Below, piece after piece: positions 34,568 through 47,357 of a DNA stretch of 64,000 nucleotides. Location of the stretch: NCBI RefSeq assembly GCF_000828055.2, contig NZ_CP010523.2, positions 1,674,001 through 1,738,000 of the forward strand, in the 5' to 3' direction. Made by a program: the position numbers and the translations under genes. Each line of letters starts with the position of its first letter. Position 1 is the stretch's first letter. The DNA is from Klebsiella variicola. Lineage in GTDB: Bacteria > Pseudomonadota > Gammaproteobacteria > Enterobacterales > Enterobacteriaceae. The notes below the pieces were generated by a model. The model made no database searches. It was not told where the DNA came from and was given only the letters and a program-made list of their open reading frames with translations.

Positions 34568-35929
34568 CTAGTTACCGTGCGGATTTCTGGTTGTCTGACC
34601 AGTGAAGTTGCGCATCAGCAGCGCATACTGCAGGGGCAGGTCGTCCGGCACAGGCAACCATACGGTATAGCCGTCGCCCGGGGCCACCGGCATGGCTTCG
34701 CCTTTGCCATTTTCCATATGCTCGAGGGTGAAGTTGACGTTACCCTGCGGGGTCATCAGCTCGAGGCTGTCGCCGACGCTGAACTTATTTTTGACCGCCA
34801 CGGCCGCCAGCGGGCCGTTACGCTCCCCGGTGAATTCGCCGACAAACTGCTGGCGCTCGGAGAGGGAGTAGCCGTACTCATAGTTCTGGTAATCGTCATG
34901 GGTATGGCGGCGCAGGAAGCCTTCGGTGTACCCGCGGTGGGCCAGTCCTTCCAGGGTCTCCAGCAGGCTGGTATCAAACGGTTTTCCGGCGGCGGCATCG
35001 TCGATCGCCTTGCGGTAAACCTGGGCGGTACGCGCGCAGTAGTAGAAGGATTTGGTGCGGCCTTCGATCTTCAGCGAGTGAACGCCCATCTGGGTCAGAC
35101 GCTCAACGTGGGCGATAGCCCGCAGATCTTTCGAGTTCATGATGTAGGTGCCGTGCTCGTCCTCAAAGGCGGTCATATACTCGCCCGGACGTTTGGCTTC
35201 CTCAATCATAAAGACTTTATCGGTCGGCGCGCCGATGCCGAGGGTGGGCTCCACGGTCTGCACCGGGATCGGCTCATATTTGTGGACGATGTTACCGACG
35301 TCGTCCTCTTTGCCTTCCGCCACGTTGTATTCCCAGCGGCAGGCGTTGGTGCAGGTCCCCTGGTTCGGGTCGCGCTTGTTGATATACCCGGAGAGCAGGC
35401 AGCGGCCGGAGTAGGCCATGCACAGCGCGCCGTGGACGAAAATCTCAATCTCCATCTCCGGCACCTGGCGGCGAATCTCTTCGATTTCATCCAGCGACAG
35501 TTCACGCGACAGGATCACCCGGGTGAGCCCCATCTGCTGCCAGAATTTGACCGTCGCCCAGTTGACAGCGTTGGCCTGCACTGAAAGATGGATCGGCATC
35601 TCCGGGAAGTGTTCCCGCACCAGCATGATTAAACCCGGATCGGACATGATCAGCGCGTCCGGCCCCATCTCCACCACCGGCTTCAGATCGCGAATAAACG
35701 TTTTCAGCTTGGCGTTATGCGGGGCGATGTTGACCACCACATAGAATTTTTTACCCAGCGCGTGGGCTTCATTGATGCCGAGCTGCAGATTTTCGTGATT
35801 GAATTCGTTGTTACGCACGCGCAGCGAGTAGCGCGGCTGGCCGGCATAAACGGCATCGGCGCCATAGGCGAAAGCGTAACGCATATTCTTCAGCGTTCCC
35901 GCCGGGGAGAGGAGTTCTGGTTTAAACAT
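34568..35929 (-). CDS. trhP: TrhP (YegQ) prephenate-dependent tRNA hydroxylation protein
   Basis: 453-residue peptidase U32-family protein. In E. coli it is needed for hydroxylation of wobble uridine to 5-hydroxyuridine in tRNA, using prephenate. The match to E. coli YegQ is near complete. The N-terminal barrel begins ELLSPAGTLKNMRYAFAYGADAVY. The cysteine-rich part CMAYSGRCLLSGYINKRDPNQGTCTNACRWEY is the family core, and the C-terminal domain reads EFTGER...FSVGD. The CyaR gene lies just downstream on the same strand, 84 bases after the stop. Confidence 0.97.
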   Translation of the reverse strand: MFKPELLSPAGTLKNMRYAFAYGADAVYAGQPRYSLRVRNNEFNHENLQLGINEAHALGKKFYVVVNIAPHNAKLKTFIRDLKPVVEMGPDALIMSDPGLIMLVREHFPEMPIHLSVQANAVNWATVKFWQQMGLTRVILSRELSLDEIEEIRRQVPEMEIEIFVHGALCMAYSGRCLLSGYINKRDPNQGTCTNACRWEYNVAEGKEDDVGNIVHKYEPIPVQTVEPTLGIGAPTDKVFMIEEAKRPGEYMTAFEDEHGTYIMNSKDLRAIAHVERLTQMGVHSLKIEGRTKSFYYCARTAQVYRKAIDDAAAGKPFDTSLLETLEGLAHRGYTEGFLRRHTHDDYQNYEYGYSLSERQQFVGEFTGERNGPLAAVAVKNKFSVGDSLELMTPQGNVNFTLEHMENGKGEAMPVAPGDGYTVWLPVPDDLPLQYALLMRNFTGQTTRNPHGN

Positions 35930-36249
35930 GGTGTTCTCGTTCTGATGACAGGTCAGATTCGCCGCACCTGGTGCGGCGAGTTGGGGAGTGTCCCCACATT
36001 AAGGGCGGGCATTGTAGCGCCGCGGCGAAGGGGAGTAAATATCAGATGGGTATCTTTCAGTATGGCTAATTTGTTTGCCATTTTGAACCTGGGCAGTGCT
36101 CACACTGACAGCACTCATAACGCCTGGGGGGGGGTAGGCTCTATGGCGTTCCCCGGGTTGCGGCGTAAACGCCTTACCCGGGCTACGGTGTGCAGATGGC
36201 GGTGAACGTGTAGCCCGGCTAAGCGCAGCGCGAGCCGGGAAAAGGCTAA
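35930..36249. other. 320-base gap between trhP and baeR: promoter and two REP hairpins
   Basis: The first 120 bases form the trhP promoter region. Two REP-type hairpins follow: CCCGGGT (36152-36158) with ACCCGGG (36176-36182), and CCCGGCT (36214-36220) with AGCCGGG (36233-36239). They lie behind baeR and probably mark the 3' end of the mdt-bae transcript. No gene seen. Confidence 0.7.
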
Positions 36250-36972
36250 CTATGCCAGTCGACAGGCGTCCGCTTCCCAGCGGTAGCCAACGCCATACAC
36301 CGCGCGAATAAACGACTGCTCGGCGTCCAGCGCCTCCAGCTTGCGCCGCAGGTTTTTGATGTGGCTGTCGATGGTGCGGTCGGTGACTACCCGATAATCG
36401 TCATACAGATGGTTGAGCAACTGTTCGCGGGAGAAGACCTTGCCCGGCTCCTGGGAGAGGGTTTTCAGCAGCCGGAACTCGGCGGGAGTGAGGTCCAGCA
36501 GCTTGTCGCGCCAGGAGGCCTGAAAACGACCTTCGTCGACAATCAACGGGCTCTGGGCGTCCAGCGCCTGCAGATCGCGCTGCGGCTTGCAGCGGCGAAG
36601 AATGGTTTTCACCCGGGCGACCACTTCCCGCGGGCTGTAGGGCTTGCAGATATAGTCGTCGGCGCCAATTTCCAGCCCCAGCAGTCGGTCGATCTCTTCG
36701 ATTTTCGCCGTCACCATCACCACCGGAACGTCGGAGAAGCGGCGAATTTCCCGGCACAGCGTTAAACCGTCGGTGCCGGGCAGCATCAGGTCCAGCAGGA
36801 TCAGGTGCGGCGGCGTCTGCCGAACGTAGGGCAGGACCTTGTCACCGTGGTTAATCAGCGTAGGCGCATAGCCGGCGGCTTGCAGATAATCAATCAGCAG
36901 CTGGCCGAGCTTCGGTTCATCTTCCACGATAAGAATGCGTGGGGTGTTTTCATCTACAGGCAATTCAGTCAT
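36250..36972 (-). CDS. baeR: BaeR envelope-stress response regulator
   Basis: 240-residue OmpR-family regulator. The receiver domain has the phosphoacceptor D61 ([12 protein letters not shown]) and the conserved KPYSPRE lysine. The C-terminal winged helix includes [19 protein letters not shown] and [15 protein letters not shown]. In E. coli, BaeR switches on mdtABCD, acrD and spy in response to envelope damage, indole and metals. It is the last gene of the operon, overlaps baeS by 4 bases and matches the E. coli length. Confidence 0.97.
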   Translation of the reverse strand: MTELPVDENTPRILIVEDEPKLGQLLIDYLQAAGYAPTLINHGDKVLPYVRQTPPHLILLDLMLPGTDGLTLCREIRRFSDVPVVMVTAKIEEIDRLLGLEIGADDYICKPYSPREVVARVKTILRRCKPQRDLQALDAQSPLIVDEGRFQASWRDKLLDLTPAEFRLLKTLSQEPGKVFSREQLLNHLYDDYRVVTDRTIDSHIKNLRRKLEALDAEQSFIRAVYGVGYRWEADACRLA

Positions 36973-38471
36973 ACGTCTCTCGGTAAATCATGTTCCAGAG
37001 GTAACTCAACTTTAATGCTAACCCCGCCAAAAGGCGAATGGTCGGCACGCAGGGTGCCGCCGTGGGCCGCGACAATATTGAGGCAAATCGCCAGTCCGAG
37101 GCCGGAGCCGCCGCTGGCGCGATTGCGCGATCCTTCCGCCCGGTAAAAGCGTTCGCACAGGCGGGCCAGCTGCTCATCGCTGACGCCGGGGGCGCTGTCG
37201 GCGAAGTCAATCACCAGCATTCGGCCGCTGCGACGGGCGGTGATGTGCAGGCTGCCGCCGCTGTCGGTATAGCGCAGGCTGTTCTCCAGCAGATTGTTGA
37301 AGAGCTGCATCAGGCGGTCGCGGTCGCCGAAGATCATCGCCTGCTCGGGGAGCGACACCTGAATGCTCAGCTGCCGGCTGGCGAAGCGCTCGCGAAAAGC
37401 GCCCGCGGCCACCTCCAGCAGGGTGATGATATCCAGCGACGTTTTCTGGTAGGCCAGCGCCCCCTCGTCGGACATCGACAGCTGATGGAGGTCGTCCACC
37501 AGCTTGGTGAGGGTAGCCACCTCGGCCTGCAGGGAGGGGATGGACTCGGGAGTGAAGCGCCGGACCCCGTCCTGAATCGCCTCCAGCTCGCCGCGCAGCA
37601 CCGCCAGCGGAGTACGCAGTTCATGGGAGATATCGGCCATCAGATCGCGACGCATCTGCTGGTTGCGCTCCAGGGTGCTGGCGAGCTGGTTAAAATCCTG
37701 CGCCAGGCGGCCGAGCTCGTCGCCGCCGGTCACTGTCACGCGGGTGGAAAAGTCGCCCGCCGCCAGCTTATGGGTGCCTTCCACCAGCCGCTTCACCGGC
37801 GCCAGCAGGCCGCGGGCCAGCGGGAAAGTGGCCAGCGCGGCAAGCAGGGTGGCAAGGGCGACAATCAGCCAGCTGGTGCGCTTTTGCTGCCGGTCGAAGT
37901 TAATATCGGTATTGCGCGTCAGCCGCTCTACCGGCGAGGCGATCACTTTGCCTACCTCCACGCCGTTGACCACAATGCTGCGCTGGGTGCCGTCCTCCGG
38001 TACGCGCTCACGGGGCCCCACCAGCACGCGGCCCGACTGATCGACCACCCAGAACATGGTGCGCCAGCCGTGGGGCGGCATTTCCGGCCTCGGCGGCGGG
38101 GTGTCGCTGGAGCCGTCGGGCGGCCCATCCGGCGGCGGCCCATCCGGCCCCTGACCCTCCATCGGACCCGGCTTCATGCCGTGTCCCGGCGGCGAACGGT
38201 CGTCGTTATCCCGTTCGAAGGTGCGCAGCAGCTGGAAGATAAAGCGGTCGTTGTTGCGCAGAAACGCCCAGCTGCCGTGCTGGGCATACTGCTCACTCAG
38301 CGCGTCGCTGAGCATGGTTAACCGCTGCTCATTACCGCGCTTGATGTAGTCGATAAACCCACGTTCGAAACTGATACGCACCGCCCAGTGCATGCTGATC
38401 AGCAGCACGATGCAGGTGGCGAAAATAGCGAGGAACAGCTTACCGGTAATGCCCGGGCGCCAAAATTTCAC
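36969..38471 (-). CDS. baeS: BaeS envelope-stress sensor kinase with extended periplasmic loop
   Basis: 500-residue sensor kinase. Transmembrane segments are near residues 10-31 and 201-222, with a periplasmic domain between them, then a HAMP linker, the HisKA motif with H283 ([12 protein letters not shown]) and the HATPase domain ([22 protein letters not shown]). E. coli BaeS has 467 residues. The extra 33 all lie in a proline-, glycine- and aspartate-rich stretch around residues 92-132 of the periplasmic loop, just before MPPHGWRT. The rest aligns end to end. It overlaps mdtD and baeR by 4 bases each. Confidence 0.96.
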   Translation of the reverse strand: MKFWRPGITGKLFLAIFATCIVLLISMHWAVRISFERGFIDYIKRGNEQRLTMLSDALSEQYAQHGSWAFLRNNDRFIFQLLRTFERDNDDRSPPGHGMKPGPMEGQGPDGPPPDGPPDGSSDTPPPRPEMPPHGWRTMFWVVDQSGRVLVGPRERVPEDGTQRSIVVNGVEVGKVIASPVERLTRNTDINFDRQQKRTSWLIVALATLLAALATFPLARGLLAPVKRLVEGTHKLAAGDFSTRVTVTGGDELGRLAQDFNQLASTLERNQQMRRDLMADISHELRTPLAVLRGELEAIQDGVRRFTPESIPSLQAEVATLTKLVDDLHQLSMSDEGALAYQKTSLDIITLLEVAAGAFRERFASRQLSIQVSLPEQAMIFGDRDRLMQLFNNLLENSLRYTDSGGSLHITARRSGRMLVIDFADSAPGVSDEQLARLCERFYRAEGSRNRASGGSGLGLAICLNIVAAHGGTLRADHSPFGGVSIKVELPLEHDLPRDV

Positions 38472-39883
38472 GATCCACTCCTGTTGCGTCGACGGATGAC
38501 GGTATTAGTGCCGACGTCATCCGGTACCCGGGAAAAGATGAGCGCCGGGAGGGCGATGATCGCCGCCATGCTCAGATAGGTATAGAGAAAGACCTGATGG
38601 GTGCTGGCGGCGTCGAGGCTCATATGCTGCTGGCCATACAGCCCCAGCAGCAGCCCGGCGATGGTCACGCCGATACTCATCGACAGCTGCATCACCATCG
38701 ACAGCAGGCTGTTGCCGCTGCTGGCCAGATCGTCCGGGAGATCTTTCAGCGTCAGGGTATTCATTGAGGAGAAGCGGCTGGAGTTGATCATCCCCTGCAG
38801 AAACAGGACCAGCGGCAACGCGTAATACCAGCCGGCCAGGGCGCTAAACATAAACAGCAGACTGACCGCCGCCAGGCCCAGGGTGCTGGCGACCAGCACC
38901 CGACGGTAGCCAAAGCGGTTGACCACCTGGACCACGATCCGCTTCATGCCCATGCTGCCGAGCACCATCGGGATCATCATCAGCCCGGCGTGAAAGGGGG
39001 AGAAGCCGAGGCCAATCTGCAGAAACACCGGAGTCATAAACGGCAGCATGCCGCTGCCGATGCGTCCGGCGAAGCTGCCGCCGAGGCCGAGGGAGAAGGT
39101 GCGGTTACGAAACAGGTTGAGGCTGAACAGCGCCCGGGCGTTACCGCGGGCGTGCCACAGGTACAGCAGCAGGGCGGCGAGGCCGACGGCCACCAGCCCC
39201 GCCAGCCAGCGTGACGATATACCGAGCCCTTTCTGGCCGTCCAGCGCCAGGGTCAGGGTCGCCATCCCGGCGGCCAGCAGCAGAAAGCCGGAGAGATCGA
39301 AGCGCCGGGTCTGCAGAGTGTAGTTGGGCATCAGGCAGAGGGTGGCGATGGCGCCGACGATCCCCACCGGGATATTGATGAGGAAGATCCAGTGCCAGGA
39401 GGCATACTCCACCAGCACCCCGCCCAGCGCCGGGCCGAGCAGCGGGCCAACCTGGCCCGGCAGGGTGACGAAAGTCATCGCCGCCATGTACTGATCGCGT
39501 GGGACGATCTTCATCACCGTCAGGCGACCCACCGGCACCATCATCGCGCCGCCGACCCCCTGCAGCACCCGCGCCATCACCAGCTGGTCAAGGGTGCTGG
39601 CCTGGGCGCAAAACAGCGACCCGGCGGTAAACAGCACGATGGCGGTGAAGAAGATATTGCGCACCCCGACCCTGTCGGCCAGCCAGCCGCTGGCCGGGAG
39701 CATGACCGCCACCGTCAGGACATAGGAGACGATGATCATATGCATATGCAGCGGGCTCTCCCCGAGGCTTTTGGCCATCGAGGGGAGGGCGGTGTTAACG
39801 ATGGTGGTGTCCAGCGACTGCATAAAGAAGCCGAACGCCACTATCCATAGCTGCCAGCGCACGCTGGCCGGGAGGTCTGTCAT
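38468..39883 (-). CDS. mdtD: MdtD, MFS transporter of the DHA2 group
   Basis: 471-residue inner-membrane protein with about 14 segments. The motif A-like loop is [12 protein letters not shown] and the DHA2 motif C region is [13 protein letters not shown]. It is encoded in the mdtABC operon, but E. coli work shows that it is not required for MdtABC drug efflux; an iron-citrate export role has been suggested for E. coli MdtD under the name IceT. The start lies 1 base after the mdtC stop and the end overlaps baeS. Confidence 0.95.
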   Translation of the reverse strand: MTDLPASVRWQLWIVAFGFFMQSLDTTIVNTALPSMAKSLGESPLHMHMIIVSYVLTVAVMLPASGWLADRVGVRNIFFTAIVLFTAGSLFCAQASTLDQLVMARVLQGVGGAMMVPVGRLTVMKIVPRDQYMAAMTFVTLPGQVGPLLGPALGGVLVEYASWHWIFLINIPVGIVGAIATLCLMPNYTLQTRRFDLSGFLLLAAGMATLTLALDGQKGLGISSRWLAGLVAVGLAALLLYLWHARGNARALFSLNLFRNRTFSLGLGGSFAGRIGSGMLPFMTPVFLQIGLGFSPFHAGLMMIPMVLGSMGMKRIVVQVVNRFGYRRVLVASTLGLAAVSLLFMFSALAGWYYALPLVLFLQGMINSSRFSSMNTLTLKDLPDDLASSGNSLLSMVMQLSMSIGVTIAGLLLGLYGQQHMSLDAASTHQVFLYTYLSMAAIIALPALIFSRVPDDVGTNTVIRRRNRSGS

Positions 39884-39884
39884 G

Positions 39885-42800
39885 TTATTCGCTTACCGGT
39901 TGAGAGGAGTGACGCGAAAAACGCAACCGCAGACGGTCAAAGAAAAGATAGACCACCGGCGTGGTGTAGAGCGTTAACAGCTGGCTCATCACCAGACCGC
40001 CGACGATGGTGATCCCCAGCGGCTGGCGCAGCTCAGAGCCATCGCCCCCGGAGAGCACCAGCGGCAGGGCGCCGAACAGCGCCGCCAGGGTGGTCATCAT
40101 AATCGGCCGGAAACGCAGCAGGCAGGCCTGGAAAATCGCCTCTTCCGGCGCCAGATTGCCGGTGCGCTGCGCCTCAAGGGCAAAATCAACCATCATGATG
40201 GCGTTTTTCTTCACGATGCCAATTAATAACATGATCCCGATAAGGGCGATTAGGCTGAACGGGGCATCGAATATCTCCAGCGCCAGCAGGGCGCCCACCC
40301 CGGCGGAGGGCAGCGTCGAGAGAATGGTCAACGGATGCACATAGCTCTCATACAGCATCCCCAGCACGATATAGACCGTAGCGATAGCCGCGAGGATCAG
40401 GATCACCTGCGCGTTCATGGTCTGCTGGAACACCTGAGCGGTACCGGCAAAGGAGCCGCGTACGGTGGACGGCACGCCGAGCTGGGTCATCGCGCGGTTA
40501 ATTGCGTCGCTGGCTTCCGACAGCGAGCGGCCGGTGGGCAGGTTAAAGGAGATAGTGGACGCCGCCGACAGCCCCTGGTGGTTCACCGACAGCGGGGCGT
40601 TGGCCGGTTGCCATTTGGCGAAATAGGCCAGCGGGATCGGCTTGCCCTCGCTATTGATAACAAACATCTTGTCGAGGGCGCTGACGTCCTGGGTATAGGC
40701 CGGATCCACCTCCATCACCACCTTGTACTGGTTGAGCGGCTGGTAGATGGTGGAGATTTGCCGCTGGCCGAAGGCGTTGTTCAGCAGGTTGTTGGCGTCC
40801 TGGACGCTGATGCCGAGGCGCGACATCGTGTCCCGGTCATAGACCAGGTCCATTTCGGCGCCATTGTCCTGCTGATCCGAGTTGACGTCCGCCAGCTCAG
40901 GCAGCGCCGCCAGCGCTTTGCGGATCTTCGGCTCCCACTCGCGCAGCGCCGACAGGTCGTCGGACAGCAGGGTGTACTGATAGCTGGCGTTCGACTGCCG
41001 GCCGCCGACGCGAATATCCTGCACCGCCATCAGGAACAGGTTGGCCCCGGGCTCGTTGGCCAGCTTTTTGCGCAGCCGGTCGATCACCTGCTGCGCCGTC
41101 TCGTGGCGCTGGTCGCGCGCCTTGAGGGTGATAAACATCATCCCGCTGTTGACCCGCGAGCCGCCGGTAAAGCCGGTGACGTTATCCACCGCCGGATCTT
41201 CGCGAATGATCTTCATAAAGTCCTGCAGCTTGCCGCGCATCGCCTGGAAGGAGATGCTCTGGTCGGCCTGAATGCCGCCCATCAGCACCCCGGTGTCCTG
41301 CTCCGGGAAGAAGGTTTTCGGGATCGAAATGTAGAGCCAGACGCTGAGGGCGATGGTGCCGAGCACCACCAGGCCGGTCAGCCGGCTGTGCCTGAGCACC
41401 CATTTTAACGATTTCCCATAGCCGCCCTGCACGGCCACCAGCAGGCGGCCAAAGCCGCGGTTGCGCGTCGGCTGGTGGGGCTTACCGCTTTTCAGCAGCC
41501 AGCCGCACATCATCGGCGTCAGGGTGAGGGACACCGCCAGCGAGATGCCGATCGCCACCGACAGGGTGACGGCGAACTCGCGCAGCAGGCGGCCGGGCAG
41601 GCCGCCCATCAGCAGCAGCGGCAGAAACACCGCCACCAGCGACAGGCTCATCGACAGCACGGTAAAGCCGACTTCGCGGCTCCCCTGCAGCGCCGCCTGC
41701 AGAGGTTTCATCCCCGCTTCCAGATGGCGGGAGATATTCTCCAGCACCACGATAGCGTCATCCACCACGAAGCCGGTGGCGATGGTCAGAGCCATCAGCG
41801 ACAGGTTATTGAGGCTGAAGCCGCACAAATACATCGCGGCGAAGGTACCGATTAAGGAAACCGGGACGGCGACGGCCGGGATCAGCGTGGCGCGCCCCGA
41901 GCGCAGGAACAGGAATACCACGAGGATCACCAGCGCCACCGATATCACCAGCGTCTGCTCCACCTCCTCCAGCGAAGCACGGATGGTCGGCGAGCGGTCC
42001 TGGGCGATCTGCAGGTCGATAGCCGCCGGAATGGTCTGCTGCAGCTCCGGCAGGCGGGCGCGGATGCTGTCCACTGTCTGGATAATATTGGCTTCCGGCA
42101 GTTTGCGGATCATCAGCAGGATCGCCGGTTTGGCGTTGGTCATCCCGGCGTTGCGCACGTCCTGCACCGAATCCGAGACGGTGGCGACATCCCCCAGTCG
42201 CACTGCGGCGCCATTCTGGTAGTGGACGATCAGCGGCTGATAGTCGGCGGCGGTCTTCAGCTCATCGTTGGTCTGCACCTGCCAGCGGTGCGCGCTGTCC
42301 TCCAGCGCCCCCTGCGGTTTGCGCACGTTAGCGTCGCTGATGGCGGTGCGCACCGCGTCCAGCGACACGCCCTGGTTGAACAGCGCCTGCGGGTTGAGGT
42401 CGACGCGCACTGCCGGCAGGGAGCTGCCGCCGACGTCGACATCACCCACGCCGTCAATCTGCGCGATGGTCTGCGCCAGCTGGGTGGAGGCGAAATCATA
42501 CAGCTCACCCTGGGAGTAGGTGTCCGAGGTCAGCGTCAGGATCATGATCGGCGCATCCGACGGGTTGGCTTTGCGGTAGGTCGGCCGGCTGGGCATCCCG
42601 CTCGGCAGCAGGCTTTGCGCGGCGTTGATCGCCGCCTGAACGTCGCGCGCCGCGCCGTTGATATCGCGGTCGAAGTTAAACTCAAGAATGATGCGCGTAC
42701 TGCCCAGCGAACTGGAGGAGGTCATCTCATTGACCCCGGCTATCCGTCCCAGGGAGCGTTCCAGCGGGGTGGCCACCGACGAGGCCATGGTTTCCGGGGA

Positions 42801-42962
42801 GGCTCCCGGCAGCGAGGCGCTAACCATGATCACCGGGAAGTCCACCTGCGGCAGCGGGGCTACCGGCAGCAGCCGGAAGCCGAGAATGCCGCATAGGGTG
42901 ATGGCCAGCGAGATGAGGATCGTCGCCACCGGGCGGTAAATGAAGAGGGCGAAAAACTTCAC
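39885..42962 (-). CDS. mdtC: MdtC RND efflux subunit
   Basis: 1025-residue RND transporter subunit with twelve transmembrane helices and two large periplasmic loops. Family landmarks include [19 protein letters not shown] in helix 4 with the proton-relay aspartates, [15 protein letters not shown], and [19 protein letters not shown] near the C-terminus. It joins two MdtB subunits in a heterotrimer (B2C) that exports bile salts, novobiocin and siderophores with MdtA and TolC. It directly follows mdtB: the mdtB stop and the mdtC start are adjacent. Confidence 0.97.
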   Translation of the reverse strand: MKFFALFIYRPVATILISLAITLCGILGFRLLPVAPLPQVDFPVIMVSASLPGASPETMASSVATPLERSLGRIAGVNEMTSSSSLGSTRIILEFNFDRDINGAARDVQAAINAAQSLLPSGMPSRPTYRKANPSDAPIMILTLTSDTYSQGELYDFASTQLAQTIAQIDGVGDVDVGGSSLPAVRVDLNPQALFNQGVSLDAVRTAISDANVRKPQGALEDSAHRWQVQTNDELKTAADYQPLIVHYQNGAAVRLGDVATVSDSVQDVRNAGMTNAKPAILLMIRKLPEANIIQTVDSIRARLPELQQTIPAAIDLQIAQDRSPTIRASLEEVEQTLVISVALVILVVFLFLRSGRATLIPAVAVPVSLIGTFAAMYLCGFSLNNLSLMALTIATGFVVDDAIVVLENISRHLEAGMKPLQAALQGSREVGFTVLSMSLSLVAVFLPLLLMGGLPGRLLREFAVTLSVAIGISLAVSLTLTPMMCGWLLKSGKPHQPTRNRGFGRLLVAVQGGYGKSLKWVLRHSRLTGLVVLGTIALSVWLYISIPKTFFPEQDTGVLMGGIQADQSISFQAMRGKLQDFMKIIREDPAVDNVTGFTGGSRVNSGMMFITLKARDQRHETAQQVIDRLRKKLANEPGANLFLMAVQDIRVGGRQSNASYQYTLLSDDLSALREWEPKIRKALAALPELADVNSDQQDNGAEMDLVYDRDTMSRLGISVQDANNLLNNAFGQRQISTIYQPLNQYKVVMEVDPAYTQDVSALDKMFVINSEGKPIPLAYFAKWQPANAPLSVNHQGLSAASTISFNLPTGRSLSEASDAINRAMTQLGVPSTVRGSFAGTAQVFQQTMNAQVILILAAIATVYIVLGMLYESYVHPLTILSTLPSAGVGALLALEIFDAPFSLIALIGIMLLIGIVKKNAIMMVDFALEAQRTGNLAPEEAIFQACLLRFRPIMMTTLAALFGALPLVLSGGDGSELRQPLGITIVGGLVMSQLLTLYTTPVVYLFFDRLRLRFSRHSSQPVSE

Positions 42963-45900
42963 TTACGCCTCCTCTTCCTGACGCGGGAAGCGGCGCTTCA
43001 GGTGCAGCGACAGGCGGTCGAACAGCAGATAGATCACCGGGGTGGTGAACAGGGTCAGCACCTGGCTGAGCATCAGACCGCCGACCATGCCGATCCCCAG
43101 CGGACGCCGCAGCTCAGCGCCGACGCCGGTGCTCAGCATCAGCGGCAGGGCGCCGAGCAGGGCGGCGAGGGTGGTCATCAGGATCGGCCGAAAACGCAGC
43201 AGACAGGCCTGGTAGATCGCTTCCCGCGGCGGCATGCCCTGTTCGCGTTCGGCGGCCAGCGCGAAGTCGATCATCATGATGGCGTTCTTCTTCACGATGC
43301 CGATCAGCAGAATGATGCCGATGATGGCGATCACGTCCAGCTCGCTGCCCGCCAGCCACAGCGCCAGCAGCGCCCCGACCCCGGCGGTGGGCAGGGTGGA
43401 GAGGATCGTGATCGGATGGATAAAGCTTTCATACAGCACCCCCAGCACGATATACATCGCCACCACCGCGGCGACCACCAGCCAGACGGTGCTGCCGAGC
43501 GCCGACTGGAAGGCCAGCGAGCTACCCTGGAACTGGGTGCGGATATCGGTCGGGAAATCCAGCGACTGTTCGGCGGCGAGGATCGCGTCCACCGCTTCGC
43601 CCAGCGAATAGTTGTCCGGGACGTTAAACGAGATGGTAGTCACCGGGAACTGATCGAGGTGGTTCACCGACAGCGGGGTAAAGCGCTGCTCCACCGTGGC
43701 GATGGCGGTCAGCGGCACGATGCCGCCGTCGCTGCTGGTCAGGCGGATATTATCCAGCGCCGCCAGGCCCGGCGTCGCCTCGGTATCCTGCTCGAGCACC
43801 ACGCGATACTGATTCGCCTGAGTGTAAATGGTGGAGATCAGCCGCTGGCCGAAGGCGTTGTACAGCGCGTTATCGACATCGGCCATTGAGATGCCGAGGC
43901 GGCTGGCGCTGTCGCGATCCACCTTGATATAGGCGGCCAGGCCTTTGTCCTGCCAGTCGCTGCTGACGTCGGCCAGCTGCGGCTGGGCCTGCAGGCGGCT
44001 GAGCAGCGGTGGCACCCAGGTACTCAGCGCCTCGAGGGAGTTTGCCTGCAGGGTGAACTGGTACTGGGTGCGGCTCACCGTGGTGTCGATGGTCAGATCC
44101 TGGGTCGGCTGCAGGTAGAGCGCCACGCCCGGGACGCCGTCCACCGCCTGCTGCAGGCGGCTAATCACCGTCTGGACGCGGTCATCGCGTTCATCCAGCG
44201 GCTTGAGGTTGATCTGCAGACGGGCGCTGTTCAGCGCCGGGTTGGTGCCGTCGACGCCGACGAACGAGGTCAGGCTCTCCACGGCCGGATCCTTAAGGAT
44301 AATGCTGGCCACCTGCTGCTGGCGCTCGGCCATGCTGGCGAAAGAGACCGACTGCGGCGCCTGGAGGGTGCCCTGAATAATGCCGTTATCCTGGATCGGG
44401 AAGAAGCCTTTCGGGATAAAGACCCACAGGATTATCGACAGCGCCAGGGTGCTCAGCGCGACGCCGAGCGTCAGCCACGGATGGTTCAGCACCCGGCTCA
44501 GCCAGCGGCCATAGACGGCGATCACCCGTTCGAAGAAACGCTCGCTGGCCCGGGAGAAACGGTTCTGCTTGCGCAGCGATTCGTGGCTTAACATGCGGGC
44601 GCACATCATCGGCGTCAGGGTCAGGGAGACCACCGCCGAGATAAGAATAGCGACGGCAAGGGTGACGGCGAATTCGCGGAACAGACGGCCGACGATATCG
44701 CCCATAAACAGCAGCGGGATCAGCACCGCGATCAGCGAGAAGGTGAGGGAGATAATGGTGAAGCCGATTTCCCCGGCGCCTTTCAGCGCGGCGGCCAGCG
44801 GCTTCTCGCCTTTTTCGATATAGCGCGAGATGTTCTCGATCACCACGATGGCATCATCCACCACAAAGCCGGTGGCGATGGTCAGGGCCATCAGCGTCAG
44901 GTTATTGATCGAGAAGTCGAGGAACACCATCACCGCGAAAGTGCCCACCAGCGACAGCGGCACCGCGACGCCGGGAATAATGGTCGCCGGGACATTGCGC
45001 AGGAACAGATAGATGATCATCACCACCAGGGCGATGGCCAGCATCAGCTCAAACTGGGTGTCGCGCACCGAGGCGCGAATGTTGGTGGTCCGGTCGGAGA
45101 GGACCTGCACCTTCACCGATTTCGGCAGGCTCTCGGTGAGCTGCGGCAGCATCTGGCGAATGCTGTCGGCGGTGTCGATGATGTTGGCCCCCGGCTGACG
45201 CTGAACGTTCATCACGATGGCCCGCTGCTGGTTGGCCCACGCCCCGAGCCAGCTGTTTTCGGCCCCTTGTTCGACGCTGGCGACATCGCCGAGACGGATC
45301 GGCGCCCCGTTCTGATAAGCGATAATCAGCCGGCGGTAATCCTCAGCGGACTGCATCTGATCGTTAGCGGAAAGCGTCACCGCGCGGGCCGGGCCGTCGA
45401 GGCTGCCTTTCGCGGAGTTAACGTTGGCGCTGGTGATAGCGGTACGCACGGTTTCGCTGGTCAGGCCGAGGGCGGCGATGGCCTGGGCGTTAAGCTTCAC
45501 CCGCACCGCCGGGCGCTGACCGCCGGCGAGGGTCACCAGACCGACGCCGGAAACCTGGGAGATCTTCTGCGCCACCCGCGTCTCCACCATGTCCTCTACC
45601 TGGGTCATCGGGATCGCGGAGGAGGTGACGGCGAGGGTCATGATCGGCGGATCCGCCGGGTTCACCTTGCTGTACACCGGCGGGTTGGGCAGAGCGCTCG
45701 GCAGCAGGTTGGTGGCGGCGTTAATGGCCGCCTGCACTTCCTGCTCGGCGACGTCCAGCGGCAGGGTTAGCTGGAACTGCAGCGTGACGACCGAGGCGCC
45801 GCCAGAGCTTTGCGACGACATCTGCTTAAGGCCGGACATCTGGCCGAACTGGCGCTCCAGCGGGGCGGTGATAGCGGAGGTCACCACGTCCGGGCTGGCG

Positions 45901-46085
45901 CCCGGATAGAGGGTAACCACCTGGATGGTCGGGTAATCGACCTCCGGCAGGGCGGAGACCGGCAGGAAGCGGTAGCCGATGATCCCGGCTAACAGGATCG
46001 CCACCATCAGCAGAGTGGTGGCGACCGGACGCATAATAAACAGCCGGGACGGGCCGCCGGTGCGGCCTGGGGGTAACACCTGCAT
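42963..46085 (-). CDS. mdtB: MdtB RND efflux subunit
   Basis: 1040-residue RND subunit, the same length as E. coli MdtB. The N-terminus [24 protein letters not shown] is longer than usual for RND pumps, as in E. coli. The central [19 protein letters not shown] helix carries the proton-relay aspartates and the last third [18 protein letters not shown]. MdtB forms a hetero-trimer with MdtC. The start codon overlaps the last base of mdtA, so synthesis is coupled to the periplasmic adaptor. Confidence 0.97.
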   Translation of the reverse strand: MQVLPPGRTGGPSRLFIMRPVATTLLMVAILLAGIIGYRFLPVSALPEVDYPTIQVVTLYPGASPDVVTSAITAPLERQFGQMSGLKQMSSQSSGGASVVTLQFQLTLPLDVAEQEVQAAINAATNLLPSALPNPPVYSKVNPADPPIMTLAVTSSAIPMTQVEDMVETRVAQKISQVSGVGLVTLAGGQRPAVRVKLNAQAIAALGLTSETVRTAITSANVNSAKGSLDGPARAVTLSANDQMQSAEDYRRLIIAYQNGAPIRLGDVASVEQGAENSWLGAWANQQRAIVMNVQRQPGANIIDTADSIRQMLPQLTESLPKSVKVQVLSDRTTNIRASVRDTQFELMLAIALVVMIIYLFLRNVPATIIPGVAVPLSLVGTFAVMVFLDFSINNLTLMALTIATGFVVDDAIVVIENISRYIEKGEKPLAAALKGAGEIGFTIISLTFSLIAVLIPLLFMGDIVGRLFREFAVTLAVAILISAVVSLTLTPMMCARMLSHESLRKQNRFSRASERFFERVIAVYGRWLSRVLNHPWLTLGVALSTLALSIILWVFIPKGFFPIQDNGIIQGTLQAPQSVSFASMAERQQQVASIILKDPAVESLTSFVGVDGTNPALNSARLQINLKPLDERDDRVQTVISRLQQAVDGVPGVALYLQPTQDLTIDTTVSRTQYQFTLQANSLEALSTWVPPLLSRLQAQPQLADVSSDWQDKGLAAYIKVDRDSASRLGISMADVDNALYNAFGQRLISTIYTQANQYRVVLEQDTEATPGLAALDNIRLTSSDGGIVPLTAIATVEQRFTPLSVNHLDQFPVTTISFNVPDNYSLGEAVDAILAAEQSLDFPTDIRTQFQGSSLAFQSALGSTVWLVVAAVVAMYIVLGVLYESFIHPITILSTLPTAGVGALLALWLAGSELDVIAIIGIILLIGIVKKNAIMMIDFALAAEREQGMPPREAIYQACLLRFRPILMTTLAALLGALPLMLSTGVGAELRRPLGIGMVGGLMLSQVLTLFTTPVIYLLFDRLSLHLKRRFPRQEEEA

Positions 46086-47323
46086 CAGGAACGCGCTCCG
46101 TGTTTACCGCTCTGGCGTGGAGCGGGCTGCACCTGCTCGCTGCCGCTGGCGGTGACAACTTCCACCTTCGCCCCCTCGGTCAAGCGGTCAATCCCGTCGG
46201 TGACCACGCGATCCCCGGCGGAAAGCCCGGCGCTGATGACCACTTTCTGGCTGTCCTGGATGCCGGGCGTCACGCTGTGTTTGCTGACCTTATTCTCATC
46301 GTTCAGCACCCACACAAAATGCCCTTCGTTGCCCATCTGCAGGGCGGCGGCGGGGATCACCACCGCGTTCTCTTCGGTATCCACCAGCAGGCGGGCGTTA
46401 ACGAACTGGTTGGGGAACAGCGCGTCATCCAGATTGCTGAAGCGCGCCTTCAGCTTAATGGTCCCGGTGGTGGCATCGATCTGGTTGTCGAGACTCAGCA
46501 GCTCGCCGACGCTGATTTTCTGCTTATTGGTGCGATCCCAGGCTTCGACGCTGAGCGCTTTGCCCGCTTTCTGCGCCTGCACCACCGTGGCGATGCTGTT
46601 TTCCGGCAGGGTGAAGACCACATCGATCGGGTGCGTCTGGGTGAGAACCACAATCCCGGTGGTATCTCCGCTGGAGATCTGGTTGCCAATATCCACCTGC
46701 TTTAAGCCGACGCGGCCGTCAATCGGCGCGGTGATGCGGGTCCAGTCGAGCTGCAGCTGGGCGCTGGCGACGGCGGCTTCATCGGCCTTTACGGTGCCAG
46801 CGGATTCCACCACCAGCGACTGCTGGGTGTCGAGCTCCTGGCGGGAGACGAGGTTGGTTTTCACCAGCTGCTGGTAACGGGCGAGATCGCGGCGGGCGTT
46901 CGCCAGGGTGGCGTTATCTTTCGCCAGCTGACCCTGCGCCTGGGCGAGGGCGACTTTAAACTGGCTGGGGTCGATCTGCGCCAGCAGGTCGCCGGCTTTG
47001 ACCTGCTGTCCCTCCTGGAAGTGAAGACTCAGCAGCTGGCCGTCGACCCGGCTGCGCACGGTCACGGTATTGGCCGCCGTCACGGTACCCAGCCCGGTGA
47101 GATAGCGCGGCACCGCTTGCTCGGTCGCGGTCGCCGCCTGCACCGGCGCCAGCGCGCCGCCGAAACGGCCATGACGCGCGCCGCCCGGCCCCTGCGGGCC
47201 TTGTCCTGCTGCGGGAGCGCTGCTGCCGCTCGTACCACGATCGTGCCAGAACCAGTAGGCGGCTCCGGCGATAATCACTACCGCCAGCGCGGCGCCCCAA
47301 CGACGTATGTTACTGCCTTTCAT
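46085..47323 (-). CDS. mdtA: MdtA periplasmic adaptor
   Basis: 412-residue membrane fusion protein that links MdtBC to TolC. An uncleaved or signal-type N-terminal helix ([18 protein letters not shown], residues 9-26) is followed by the biotinyl-lipoyl domain ([30 protein letters not shown]), a coiled-coil hairpin, a second lipoyl half ([21 protein letters not shown]) and beta-barrel domains. It is the first gene of mdtABCD-baeSR. A BaeR box and a -10 element lie directly upstream. Confidence 0.96.
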   Translation of the reverse strand: MKGSNIRRWGAALAVVIIAGAAYWFWHDRGTSGSSAPAAGQGPQGPGGARHGRFGGALAPVQAATATEQAVPRYLTGLGTVTAANTVTVRSRVDGQLLSLHFQEGQQVKAGDLLAQIDPSQFKVALAQAQGQLAKDNATLANARRDLARYQQLVKTNLVSRQELDTQQSLVVESAGTVKADEAAVASAQLQLDWTRITAPIDGRVGLKQVDIGNQISSGDTTGIVVLTQTHPIDVVFTLPENSIATVVQAQKAGKALSVEAWDRTNKQKISVGELLSLDNQIDATTGTIKLKARFSNLDDALFPNQFVNARLLVDTEENAVVIPAAALQMGNEGHFVWVLNDENKVSKHSVTPGIQDSQKVVISAGLSAGDRVVTDGIDRLTEGAKVEVVTASGSEQVQPAPRQSGKHGARS

Positions 47324-47357
47324 TAGTTTACGGTCTCATCCTGAAGCGTTTCGCTGA

